Below, piece after piece: positions 16,632-23,793 of a stretch of 64,000 bases of DNA. The first letter of the stretch is position 1. Each line of letters begins with the position of its first letter. The notes under the pieces are model-generated. The model saw nothing but the letters and a program-made list of their open reading frames with translations. It made no database searches and was not told the DNA's origin. Origin of the DNA: Streptococcus pseudopneumoniae (GTDB lineage Bacteria; Bacillota; Bacilli; Lactobacillales; Streptococcaceae); assembly GCF_001074155.1 (NCBI RefSeq), contig NZ_JUUZ01000030.1, positions 50,974-114,973 of the forward strand, given 5' to 3'. The position numbers were made by a program, and so were the translations under genes.

Positions 16632-16786
16632 TTTAATCCTTACTAATCTAAGAAAACATGGTTTTTTCCCAAGCTATGAGGAGTATCTCGATATCGGATA
16701 CATCTTATTTTAGTATTTTATCATTTATTTTATATAAGTGATGGCTTTCCGTACTTTCCAACCTTATGGAAACGTTCATCAGCTGT

Positions 16787-17098
16787 CTAGTCTTTTAATA
16801 AGCTGTCGATTCTTTTTATCAATAAAGAAAATTGTTCATTTTTTCTTTTCATGTATGCAGCGTCCGAATCAAAAACATAAAAATCCGATAAACCATCTCT
16901 TGGGAAAAACATACTTTTGTACATTTTTTGTAGTTGGTTCATCGTTTCAGCTGGTATCTGGGGTTTTCCTATACTTTGTAGAATAAACTGCATTTCCTCA
17001 AGGATACCAATGAAATTATTAACATTATTTTTTTCCTTGTAATTTGATAGAAACTCTATTAATTCAGATAACGAATCTGTCAGTTCTTCTTTTGGCAT
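16787..17098 (-). CDS. Small helical protein, unknown (immunity-island gene)
   Basis: This 103-residue soluble protein is helical and contains a motif near 65-75 reading FFPRDGLSDFYVFD. A similar Pro-Arg-Gly-Gly/Asp-Leu-Ser-Asp-Phe-Tyr pattern is found in small uncharacterised proteins of toxin-immunity loci, but I cannot name the family with confidence. CGGAGAAAAAAC provides a good ribosome site. It sits between the DUF443-like and the Imm63-like genes. Confidence 0.52.
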   Translation of the reverse strand: MPKEELTDSLSELIEFLSNYKEKNNVNNFIGILEEMQFILQSIGKPQIPAETMNQLQKMYKSMFFPRDGLSDFYVFDSDAAYMKRKNEQFSLLIKRIDSLLKD

Positions 17099-17144
17099 TG
17101 TTTTTTCTCCGTTAGTTTTATGGCTTCCTAAATGAAGGTGAGGT

Positions 17145-17543
17145 TTAGGTTATTTCCTTTCTTCTTCTTTCTCCATATTTAGGATCAATTATACTAAATA
17201 AACGAATTTGCTCATCTTGAAGAAGGCTATTATAACGTTCAAAATCTCCATTAGCAATAGCCCATGCATTCTTTGATGCTATTCTAGTAACATATGATTG
17301 TAAAAGATCATAAAGTATATCTTCCTTATTATCAAATTTTTTCTCAGAATTTATTTTGCCACGTTCGACACCAACAATATAGTAATAACCGTCTTCAAAA
17401 TAAATGGTACGTCCTTCCGGTAAGAATAGAGATGGTTTTTCTTCTGTAAATAAATCCGACTGATTCAGATTTGCTTCGCCTATTTTTAATAGCAACTCCC
17501 TTAATTCATCTTTTAAATGTTTTATCATCTTATTTGTTTCCAT
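17145..17543 (-). CDS. Imm63-like immunity protein
   Basis: This 132-residue soluble protein has the motif FEDGYYYIVGVERGK near 55, then an acidic helix EDILYDLLQSYV and a Lys/Arg-rich C-terminus. The Glu-Asp-Gly-Tyr-Tyr...Glu-Arg-Gly core resembles the Imm63 family of polymorphic-toxin immunity proteins. I take ATG 17543 as the start. An upstream in-frame GTG at 17555 is possible but would lie against the stop of the preceding gene. No cognate toxin is encoded nearby. Function as an antitoxin is inferred from family and context. Confidence 0.58.
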   Translation of the reverse strand: METNKMIKHLKDELRELLLKIGEANLNQSDLFTEEKPSLFLPEGRTIYFEDGYYYIVGVERGKINSEKKFDNKEDILYDLLQSYVTRIASKNAWAIANGDFERYNSLLQDEQIRLFSIIDPKYGERRRKEIT

Positions 17544-17562
17544 ACATCTATCCACTTTTCTC

Positions 17563-17922
17563 TTACAACCAGCCCTTGGCCTTTAAAAATTTATCAGGAA
17601 TGCGGAGTTCAATCTCATCCATAATCCCTTTTAAATAACTATCCCAATCTATTATTTTGCTATATACAGCTGGCTCTTTAGTAAGGGATAGCTTCACTTC
17701 TTTCGATAAAACAATAAAGAATTCACAGATATCATTTTCATAATCAAATTCAATCGCGAAGTAATCGTAAGCCCCAAAGTCTAATTTAAAAGTTTGATGA
17801 CTGGTTTCATCAACATAATCGTAACCAGTAATCGTATCCACTCTTTCTCCAAATACCTTCCTTATTTGCTTTCTAGTTTCTCTTGCGAGCTCTAGCATCT
17901 TCTCTATTTCATTTAATTCCAT
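17563..17922 (-). CDS. Small acidic protein, unknown (immunity-island gene)
   Basis: This 119-residue protein starts with a charged helix (IEKMLELARETRKQIRKVFG), has an acidic aromatic beta region (FGAYDYFAIEFDYENDICEF) and ends LRIPDKFLKAKGWL. It is soluble, with low pI, as is common for proteins that neutralise basic nuclease or deaminase toxins. I do not recognise the family. It is separated from the next gene by about 20 bp, so the two may be co-translated. Confidence 0.5.
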   Translation of the reverse strand: MELNEIEKMLELARETRKQIRKVFGERVDTITGYDYVDETSHQTFKLDFGAYDYFAIEFDYENDICEFFIVLSKEVKLSLTKEPAVYSKIIDWDSYLKGIMDEIELRIPDKFLKAKGWL

Positions 17923-17968
17923 AATATTATTCTCCTCAAAGAAATCATTTTCTTTAAAATATATTTGG

Positions 17969-18370
17969 TCAATTCTTTAATAAAACTGCTGCTCTATCTG
18001 AATTTAGAAAGTCTTTTAATAGTTGCAAGGTGTGTTCAACTGACTTTTTATCACGTCCATACACTCTTTTTAGGCTCTTATCATCGATTATCTTGGATAA
18101 AAAGGTAATGGAAAATCTCTGTTCATCAGCTTGAGTGAACCAAATGTTAAACAAGCCACCCTCTCCAGCTTCCAATTGTCTATTTTTACCGGTTGATGAT
18201 ATCCCCATCGTCATATGATAACCCTTATACACGAAGGGAAAATTAAAATTTTCATCTTCTCCTTCATGAATGGCAATCGTATCAAGATCAATCGAAAAAA
18301 TTTTCTCTAACGCTTTCTTTACATTCTGATAACCTAAACTCTCTCTTATAGGCAAGTATGCTTCGCTCAT
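17969..18370 (-). CDS. Small soluble protein, unknown (immunity-island gene)
   Basis: This 133-residue protein has an N-terminal helix, an acidic segment (HEGEDENFNFPFVYKGYHM), a glycine-containing strand (AGEGGLFNIWFTQAD) and a C-terminal helix with basic residues. It has no membrane segment and no domain I can name. GAGG lies before the ATG. Its position in a uniform row of small genes is the only evidence for an immunity role. Confidence 0.5.
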   Translation of the reverse strand: MSEAYLPIRESLGYQNVKKALEKIFSIDLDTIAIHEGEDENFNFPFVYKGYHMTMGISSTGKNRQLEAGEGGLFNIWFTQADEQRFSITFLSKIIDDKSLKRVYGRDKKSVEHTLQLLKDFLNSDRAAVLLKN

Positions 18371-18435
18371 TTATAAGCCTCACTTTAACAATCCTCGACG
18401 TTTTCGTGCTAAATCAATATCTATCCATTACATAA

Positions 18436-18909
18436 CTAATCTTGTAACATAGCTAAAAACTCTGTAAAGCTATCAGCTACAAACTCTATAGCAGGTTCTA
18501 GCTCGTATGATTCCTCGTGGTACCAGATGCACATGCTTGGATTTTCTGGATCCTCTATATAATTTAGACAGACAAAATCACCACCGAACAATGCTGCTAT
18601 GGGGATTAGTTGCATTCCGACATAATCTTCATCAAAGACAATGCGCCCTTCCAATTGTGTACTCACCACTCCGATATCATAAACCTCTTCAGGCTTCTCA
18701 CCTGAAATAGCTAGTATAGCTAAAAAGCGGTCGATTACTTTCTCATTATTCCCAAAATGAAAATACCGTTTTGACGGAATCAATCCATTCTCATTCTTTA
18801 TAAATTCCTTATAATCTTCAGGTAATCGAACTTTCCACGCTACTTCTCTTTCCTGTAATAGCGCATCAGTTGGCAAAGGGTAGATGACTGATTGATCTTG
18901 TTGGGGCAT
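18436..18909 (-). CDS. SMI1/KNR4 (SUKH) family immunity-type protein
   Basis: This 157-residue protein shows the SUKH pattern: an N-terminal helix with WKVRLPEDYKEFIKNENGL near 27-45, a central VYDIGVVS region, FGGDFVCLNYIED near 108 and a final helix with FTEFLAMLQD. SUKH proteins are the commonest immunity proteins of contact-dependent and type VII toxin systems and bind diverse nuclease toxins. Here it has a good AGGAGAAG site and close spacing (11 bp) to the preceding gene. No toxin neighbours it, so it is an orphan immunity gene by inference. Confidence 0.78.
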   Translation of the reverse strand: MPQQDQSVIYPLPTDALLQEREVAWKVRLPEDYKEFIKNENGLIPSKRYFHFGNNEKVIDRFLAILAISGEKPEEVYDIGVVSTQLEGRIVFDEDYVGMQLIPIAALFGGDFVCLNYIEDPENPSMCIWYHEESYELEPAIEFVADSFTEFLAMLQD

Positions 18910-18920
18910 ATATTCTTCTC

Positions 18921-19364
18921 CTACAGTTGCTTGCTTTTTACTTCTTCAAACCATTTCTCAAACTCTAAACGTGGAAGCAATTCTTCATCCTTGTCATAAC
19001 GCCCTTCATAACTATAGCGACTATCAAGACTGTTTTTCTTGGCATCATAAATCAACCACATTTCAGTTGGGTGTTCACGGTCATATTCTTGGCAAATATC
19101 AATCATTGCCTCTACATCCTTGACACCTTCCTTTAACAAGGCAGTTTGTAAACTAATATCAACATGAGAGTCTTTAGGTAAATAATCATTTACTAAGTGT
19201 TTGTGTACAATATTTCCCTTAATCTCATAGAAGAGATTAAAACTATACAAACTGTCCGCTATCGCATAAATAAAAATTTTATCTGCTTGATTTTGGGCAT
19301 ATTCCAGCGCTAACGAAATCATGCTAGCCTGAACTTCCATAAATTTATCTTCAAATTTTATCAT
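18921..19364 (-). CDS. Putative immunity protein, YezG/DUF600-like fold
   Basis: This 147-residue acidic soluble protein has the pattern LEYAQNQADKIFIYAIAD near 18, a central FYEIKGNIVHKH and a late PTEMWLIYDAKKNSLDSRY with FEKWFEE at the end. This resembles small proteins often labelled antitoxin YezG family, although it is not close to the EsaG sequence I remember. AGGAGAG precedes the ATG. It is the second gene after the island promoter. The immunity role is inferred from the similarity and the array context. Confidence 0.52.
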   Translation of the reverse strand: MIKFEDKFMEVQASMISLALEYAQNQADKIFIYAIADSLYSFNLFYEIKGNIVHKHLVNDYLPKDSHVDISLQTALLKEGVKDVEAMIDICQEYDREHPTEMWLIYDAKKNSLDSRYSYEGRYDKDEELLPRLEFEKWFEEVKSKQL

Positions 19365-19383
19365 GTTACTCTCCTACTCTAAC

Positions 19384-19617
19384 TCAGATAAATTCAATCT
19401 GTATTGTTTGCTCAGTCATCATGGACTGCACTTCCTCGACAAGTTTATCTATCTCGTTCTGTGTGATGCGAATGTGGTTGTATGGTGGCTCCCAATTCTG
19501 TATACTTGACCTATATACAGTAAAACTTCCATCGGTCAACAATTCTCCCTTTGCTTTTAAAACATAACCATTTTCATAGTCAAATGTGATGATAGACCTT
19601 GTACCAGAAATTTTCAT
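19384..19617 (-). CDS. Imm74-like immunity protein
   Basis: This 77-residue protein fits the small beta-rich Imm74 pattern: an N-terminal FDYENGYVLKAKGELL, then SFTVYRSSIQNWEPPYNH near 32-49 and a final IQIEF. The Asn-Trp-Glu-Pro-Pro core is what I recognise from Imm74-type proteins of polymorphic toxin systems. AAGGAAGT lies before the ATG. It is the first gene downstream of the only clear promoter in the island, about 110 nt after the predicted start of transcription. No toxin is present. Confidence 0.65.
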   Translation of the reverse strand: MKISGTRSIITFDYENGYVLKAKGELLTDGSFTVYRSSIQNWEPPYNHIRITQNEIDKLVEEVQSMMTEQTIQIEFI

Positions 19618-19718
19618 TCTACTTCCTTTTCTTATATCCCTTTCAGACTAAACTTGTAGAGCACTCATAATCTTTTTAAATTGGTATTCCAACATGATAG
19701 AACTACCTTAAAAATCAA

Positions 19719-19732
19719 TGTTAACGTTTTCC
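19719..19732 (-). promoter_or_regulatory. cre-like site at the island promoter
   Basis: On the minus strand GGAAAACGTTAACA matches 13 of 14 positions of the CcpA cre consensus TGWAARCGYTWNCW. It begins 3 bp downstream of the -10 box, overlapping the likely transcription start. Confidence 0.6.
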
Positions 19733-19735
19733 ATT

Positions 19736-19744
19736 ATTATACCA
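19736..19744 (-). promoter_or_regulatory. Extended -10 promoter of the immunity island
   Basis: TGGTATAAT on the minus strand (TATAAT at 19736-19741) is an extended -10 box. No strong -35 is seen. It is placed to transcribe all the minus-strand genes of the island. Confidence 0.62.
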
Positions 19745-19787
19745 TACAAGCGCTTGATATGAAGGGTTTGCTAGTTAAAAACTAACA

Positions 19788-19814
19788 AAAAAACACTGAA
19801 TCTTCAGTGTTTTT
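19788..19814 (-). terminator. Terminator downstream of tRNA-Thr (island-derived)
   Basis: AAAAACACTGAA (19788-19799) pairs perfectly with TTCAGTGTTTTT (19803-19814) around 3 nt. On the minus strand it is followed by T-rich sequence and would end the tRNA-Thr transcript. Confidence 0.85.
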
Positions 19815-19820
19815 CATTAT

Positions 19821-19893
19821 ATAGGATTGCAGGGATCGAACCTGTGACCTACGCGTTACGAGTGCGTTGCTCTACCAACTGAGCTAAATCGGC
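19821..19893 (-). tRNA. tRNA-Thr(CGU), 3' end disrupted, probably a decaying gene
   Basis: Positions 1-65 fold as a tRNA: GCCGATT acceptor 5' strand, D-arm GCTC/GAGC, anticodon loop CTCGTAA (anticodon CGU) and T-loop TTCGATC. The 3' acceptor strand is AATCCTA, which pairs with only four of seven bases; the outer three pairs are lost. There is also an A-C mismatch at 31-39 of the anticodon stem and at 49-65 of the T-stem. The matching strand AATCGGC lies at 13764-13770. The promoter is intact, so it may be transcribed, but aminoacylation or CCA addition is doubtful. tRNA-Thr(UGU) elsewhere could read ACG codons. Confidence 0.82.
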
Positions 19894-19905
19894 GATTCCC
19901 CTTAT

Positions 19906-19933
19906 AGTATAGCACTATAAGGAAGGATGTCAA
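19906..19933 (-). promoter_or_regulatory. tRNA-Thr promoter
   Basis: TTGACA (19928-19933), a 16-nt spacer and TATACT (19906-19911) on the minus strand, ending 12 nt before the tRNA 5' base, form a strong sigma-A promoter. Confidence 0.8.
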
Positions 19934-19939
19934 GGTTTG

Positions 19940-20401
19940 TTAATCTATCTTTTTAATCAAAATCTGACAAGGATTTTGGGATCCCCACAGTTGCGGAAAA
20001 ATCTCTAGTTTTTTAAAGCCAAGTCTGCAATAAAAGGCATTTGTTCGATCATAATCCTTATTAGAGCCTTCTGCTACTGTTTTCACTTGCAAATAATCAA
20101 CGTTTTTGCGTGCTTCATTTTCTAAAGTAGCAAGTAATTGACTCCCAATTCCTCTACCTTGATGAGCTTTTTTTACACCGATACAATCAATCTCTGCACA
20201 ATCTTCACTGGAATAGGCCAAGCTTACAAATCCAGCCAAATCACTCTCCTGATAGGCAGCCCACACTTGCAAGTCCTTGGCTCCTTCGATATAGGCTTGC
20301 GTGCTTTCTGGTATTCCAAACCATTCTGGTAAGTCATGTAAGACTTCAGTGACTACTGCCATTTTTTGTGCTTCATTCTTGACCTCTTCAATAACAAACA
20401 T
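19940..20401 (-). CDS. GNAT family N-acetyltransferase
   Basis: This 153-residue acetyltransferase contains the acetyl-CoA-binding motif CIGVKKAHQGRGIGSQLLATLE near 88-108 (Q/RxxGxG/A pattern) and a C-terminal strand with FYCRLGFKKLEIFP. It would transfer an acetyl group from acetyl-CoA to an unknown amine. I start at ATG 20401 because AAAGGA lies just upstream; a longer frame reaching 20482 would overlap the permease gene and lacks support. It ends next to the tRNA-Thr promoter. One of five GNAT genes in the window. Confidence 0.82.
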   Translation of the reverse strand: MFVIEEVKNEAQKMAVVTEVLHDLPEWFGIPESTQAYIEGAKDLQVWAAYQESDLAGFVSLAYSSEDCAEIDCIGVKKAHQGRGIGSQLLATLENEARKNVDYLQVKTVAEGSNKDYDRTNAFYCRLGFKKLEIFPQLWGSQNPCQILIKKID

Positions 20402-20439
20402 TACAAAATCCTTTCTTGGTTTTAGTCTTACTTTAGCTC

Positions 20440-21225
20440 TTACGAACCAGCACTTTCGTAGGCATCTAAGCCCTTGTCCCATAGTTTCAAAGAAATGACA
20501 AAGAAGACAAGGGAAATCAGAATCAAACCACCGATATTAAAGAAGACATCCTTGTCCTGCAAGAAATAGCTGGCAGGATAGTAGGCGGTAAAGGCGAAAG
20601 GCACAATAAAGCTAATTAACCAACGAAGGAGCGAATTGTAAATGGAAATCGGGTACTTGGCAAAGTCATTAAACATATAGAAAATGTAAATCATGGCACC
20701 TGACTGCTTGGTCCAAAAAGCGATGCTGGCTGTTGCAATTTTCAAGGAAGTATAAATCAAGGTCGCAAAAGGAATACAAACTAGAAAAATCAGGAATTTT
20801 GGAAGAGTCCAAGCAATGCTAGTCGCCGTTGTCGCTAGTAAGATTCCACCGACCAAAAGTTCACCCAAGGCATCAATCTGAAAGGTCTCAACGAGGATGT
20901 GAAAGAGAGGATTGATAGGACGAGTCAGATACTTGTCAAACTCCCCTTTTCGAACTAGTCGTTGACCTAAAGCCCAGAGATTGTCAAAGAAGAGATGATC
21001 TAATCCCTTTGGAATTAAAGAAAATCCATAGATAAAGGCAATCTCTTGAAAGGTCCAACCATCTAGGGATGGGATGTGTTGAAAGAGTACATTGAGAAAC
21101 AAGAGGTTCAGGCCTTGAGTCAGAAAGACTCCCAAGACACCAACCACAAAATCAACCTTGTACTCCATGATTTGCTTGATGTATTGTCTGATAAAAATCA
21201 GATGCATGCGTTGATATTTTTTCAT
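20440..21225 (-). CDS. ABC-2 type permease, second membrane subunit
   Basis: This 261-residue protein has about six membrane helices and the layout of ABC-2 export permeases (YKVDFVVGVLGVFLTQ near 23, FPFASLIY-like region FATLIYTSLKIATAS near 155). It lies at the end of a three-gene unit with two-permease plus ATPase composition, 1 bp from the stop of the partner permease. Related three-gene systems export drugs, antimicrobial peptides or lipids. No substrate can be inferred from the sequence. Confidence 0.82.
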   Translation of the reverse strand: MKKYQRMHLIFIRQYIKQIMEYKVDFVVGVLGVFLTQGLNLLFLNVLFQHIPSLDGWTFQEIAFIYGFSLIPKGLDHLFFDNLWALGQRLVRKGEFDKYLTRPINPLFHILVETFQIDALGELLVGGILLATTATSIAWTLPKFLIFLVCIPFATLIYTSLKIATASIAFWTKQSGAMIYIFYMFNDFAKYPISIYNSLLRWLISFIVPFAFTAYYPASYFLQDKDVFFNIGGLILISLVFFVISLKLWDKGLDAYESAGS

Positions 21226-21226
21226 C

Positions 21227-22045
21227 CTAACCTCCCTGAATGGTGATAAATGACTGGACTCGTTTCCAAATCAACTGAGACAAGCCCACCATCACTATAA
21301 GCCAGAAAAACTGAAGCAAAAGTGCTTGAAGAATCTGACTGGCATCGTATTTCCCAACAATAATCATGACCGGAGTGTAAATTAAGGATGAGAAAGGCAA
21401 GAAGGAAAGAATATCTGAAACGATTTTTGGAAAGAAAGCCAAGGGAATTAAACTTCCAGACATAAAGGCCACTATTGAAGTCTTGAGTAGGTTGGAACCC
21501 CATAGATTTTTAAACACAAAAGCTGAAAATCCAAAGCAGATATTAAAGAAAAAGTTAATCAGATAAGCCAGAGTTAAGCTAAAGAGATAAAGGACAGTTA
21601 ATCCCAGCACTTCTACAATACCTTGCCCAGATAAGATTTTCATCAAAACAATGACACTTAAAAATGGCAGTCCAACAGAGATAAAAATCAACCACTTGGA
21701 GCCAAGTTCGGTGAAAAGATAAGAGGCCGCAAAATGCACTGGTCGCAACAAACGCATGATAATGGAACCATCCTTGACCTCCTCCCCAATCATAAAGGAG
21801 CTATCAGACCTGGTCAACAGATTGGTCACAAAACTCATGATGATGTAGAAAGTGATATCTGCCATACTGAAGCCCTGAATCAAGGAATCTTGCGAGGAAT
21901 CAAAGACTGCCTTCCAGAGATAAAAGGCCACAAAAGCCCCCATGACATCACCAATCCGATAGAGAATGAAGTTGACTCGATAGGTAATCAACTCCTGAAT
22001 CCCTGCATTGATAAAGGGTTTATAACGTCTCCACAATTTGACCAT
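21227..22045 (-). CDS. ABC-2 type permease, first membrane subunit
   Basis: This 272-residue protein has about six membrane helices. It is homologous in layout to the following permease, with which it should form a heterodimeric channel. I start at ATG 22045, which has AAAGGAGC upstream and sits 1 bp past the ATPase stop; a longer reading into the ATPase gene is not supported. It includes YRVNFILYRIGDVMG near 26 and a Leu-rich C-terminal helix. Function is export driven by the upstream ATPase. Confidence 0.82.
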   Translation of the reverse strand: MVKLWRRYKPFINAGIQELITYRVNFILYRIGDVMGAFVAFYLWKAVFDSSQDSLIQGFSMADITFYIIMSFVTNLLTRSDSSFMIGEEVKDGSIIMRLLRPVHFAASYLFTELGSKWLIFISVGLPFLSVIVLMKILSGQGIVEVLGLTVLYLFSLTLAYLINFFFNICFGFSAFVFKNLWGSNLLKTSIVAFMSGSLIPLAFFPKIVSDILSFLPFSSLIYTPVMIIVGKYDASQILQALLLQFFWLIVMVGLSQLIWKRVQSFITIQGG

Positions 22046-22046
22046 C

Positions 22047-23039
22047 TTAGAGCTCCTTTCGATAGAAGCGACGGATAATATCCTCAATATCCGTATCTAC
22101 CATCTTCAAATCACGGACTTCAAAATCAGATAAGGTTTGCTTGATAATATCAGCTGATTGGTAGCGGGAACTATCAAATTCAATAGTCAGGTTATTTCCT
22201 TGTCTATCAATGGACATATCAGGCAAGCCTTCATAATGGGAGACTAGATAACTTTGACCTGGTAGCAGTTCAAAAGAAAGAGTCTTCATCTTTCCAAAGG
22301 TCTCCTTGAGCTGGCTTACCGTTCCATCAAAAATCTCTTGCCCCTTATCAATCATAAAAATCCGATCACAGAGTTGCTCAATGTCGCTCAAGTCGTGAGT
22401 GGTCAAGAGAATAGTAGTTTCTTCCTCTTGATTGATCTGGGTGATAGCACGTCGAATATTATCCTTGACCGAAACGTCCAAGCCAATGGTCGGCTCATCT
22501 AAAAAGAGAACTTTGGGATTGTGAAGCAAGGAAGCTGCAATATCCGCCCGCATCCGTTGACCTAGTGAAAGAGTCCGCACAGGATCCTTGATAAATTCCT
22601 TCAAATCCAAAACTTCATTCAAAAAGTCCATGCGCTTATGGAAAAGCGAGTCTGGCACATCGTAAATCTCCTTCAAGACCGTGTAGGTCTCTTGCAGTGC
22701 CAAATCCCACCATAGCTGGGTGCGTTGTCCGAAAACGACTCCAATATCCTTGACATAATCTTGGCGATTGTCCTGTGGAATCTTGCCGTTAATCCGACAA
22801 AAACCAGATGTCGGTTTCAAAATTCCTGTCAGCATTTTGATGGTGGTCGACTTCCCAGCGCCATTTGCTCCGATAAATCCTAAAATCTGCCCCTTTGGCA
22901 CCTCAAAGGTCAAATCTTTGACCGCTTCAAAGGTCTGCTTTTCAGGATGAATAAAGGAGCGCAAAGCTCCCTTCAATCCCGGTTCCTTAACAGTCTTTAC
23001 AAAATTTTTCTGAAGATGTTGCACTTCTATCATTGCCAT
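22047..23039 (-). CDS. ABC transporter ATP-binding protein
   Basis: This 330-residue ATPase has Walker A GANGAGKST near 58, a Q-loop, the signature LSLGQRMRAD near 158, Walker B VLFLDEPTIGLD near 180 and the switch His in LTTHDLSD. A C-terminal domain of about 90 residues ends in a coiled segment. It resembles the DrrA/CcmA-type ATPases that pair with ABC-2 permeases. The start follows AAGGAGAT. A promoter with a cre-like site about 110-150 nt upstream suggests catabolite control of the whole exporter operon. Confidence 0.9.
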   Translation of the reverse strand: MAMIEVQHLQKNFVKTVKEPGLKGALRSFIHPEKQTFEAVKDLTFEVPKGQILGFIGANGAGKSTTIKMLTGILKPTSGFCRINGKIPQDNRQDYVKDIGVVFGQRTQLWWDLALQETYTVLKEIYDVPDSLFHKRMDFLNEVLDLKEFIKDPVRTLSLGQRMRADIAASLLHNPKVLFLDEPTIGLDVSVKDNIRRAITQINQEEETTILLTTHDLSDIEQLCDRIFMIDKGQEIFDGTVSQLKETFGKMKTLSFELLPGQSYLVSHYEGLPDMSIDRQGNNLTIEFDSSRYQSADIIKQTLSDFEVRDLKMVDTDIEDIIRRFYRKEL

Positions 23040-23148
23040 ATCTATCTCCTTATCGTAAGAAACAACATTGTATTTTTGACTACAAATATTCTAAATCCTT
23101 ACTTTCTACACCTTCTCAATAATATTACAGAAGGATTTATACCAACCT

Positions 23149-23177
23149 ATTATAATCCAATAAAAAAAGGAATGCAA
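23149..23177 (-). promoter_or_regulatory. ABC exporter promoter
   Basis: On the minus strand TTGCAT (23172-23177), a 17-nt spacer and TATAAT (23149-23154) form a good promoter, giving a leader of about 100 nt before the ATPase start. Confidence 0.68.
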
Positions 23178-23186
23178 GCGTTTGCT
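23173..23186 (-). promoter_or_regulatory. cre-like site overlapping the exporter -35
   Basis: TGCAAGCGTTTGCT on the plus strand matches 13 of 14 positions of the cre consensus. It overlaps the -35 hexamer of the exporter promoter, where bound CcpA would exclude RNA polymerase. Confidence 0.62.
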
Positions 23187-23310
23187 TATAGATTATGAAA
23201 TTAGAGATTTCTATCTTAAAATGATGCTTTTAATCAAAAATTATGTTTATTAGTTTCCTTAAAACACCCAAAAAAACTGCCTTCTTTTTCAACATAAGAA
23301 AAGATAAAAA

Positions 23311-23327
23311 GGTGATGCTGCATCACC
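23311..23327 (-). terminator. Terminator after the small gene at 23333-23740
   Basis: GGTGATGC (23311-23318) and GCATCACC (23320-23327) form a hairpin. On the minus strand it is followed by TTTTTATCTTTTC. Confidence 0.75.
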
Positions 23328-23332
23328 TCCCT

Positions 23333-23740
23333 CTACCAAGTTAAGTCTTCAATCATGCTTCTTACTTGTGAATCAAGAGTCTTATTCTTCTTCAGTTCTC
23401 CAACCAAAGCCTGAATCTGCCGGACTAGATTTGGATCATTGTCATTATAGCATCGATGAAGCATCCAGATGTTATGCACAGTTGGACTTTTTAGAACTGA
23501 CTCCATCAATAATTCCTCATAGCCTTGATGATAAAATCGCTCCACAAAGTGAACCAACTCACCTGGAGCTCCAAAATCTACTTCTGGATGCTTGGAAATA
23601 AAGTCTAAGACGGGGTCAACCAAATCAAAGGGTTGAGGGTAAGCCTCCATGGCATCTACAATCTCGTCTGCCAACTCAAATTCTTGGTCTTCAGTAATTG
23701 CATCATGCAAAGCAACTAACATATCATCTTTAGTAAGCAT
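23333..23740 (-). CDS. Small acidic protein, Imm30-like (tentative)
   Basis: This 135-residue acidic, helical, soluble protein carries LVDPVLDFISKHPEVDFG near 40 and KSPTVHNIWMLHRCYND near 84. The latter resembles the Pro-Thr-x-His...Trp-Met-Leu-x-Arg motif of Imm30-like immunity proteins, but I am not certain. It has AAGGAGAA before the ATG and is followed by a terminator. It is the last of three similar-sized unknown genes on the same strand, with no toxin gene nearby. Confidence 0.55.
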   Translation of the reverse strand: MLTKDDMLVALHDAITEDQEFELADEIVDAMEAYPQPFDLVDPVLDFISKHPEVDFGAPGELVHFVERFYHQGYEELLMESVLKSPTVHNIWMLHRCYNDNDPNLVRQIQALVGELKKNKTLDSQVRSMIEDLTW

Positions 23741-23793
23741 CTGATTCTCCTTTTCAACTGTTCCATATCATTATTCGTTTTCGAACTTCTTCT

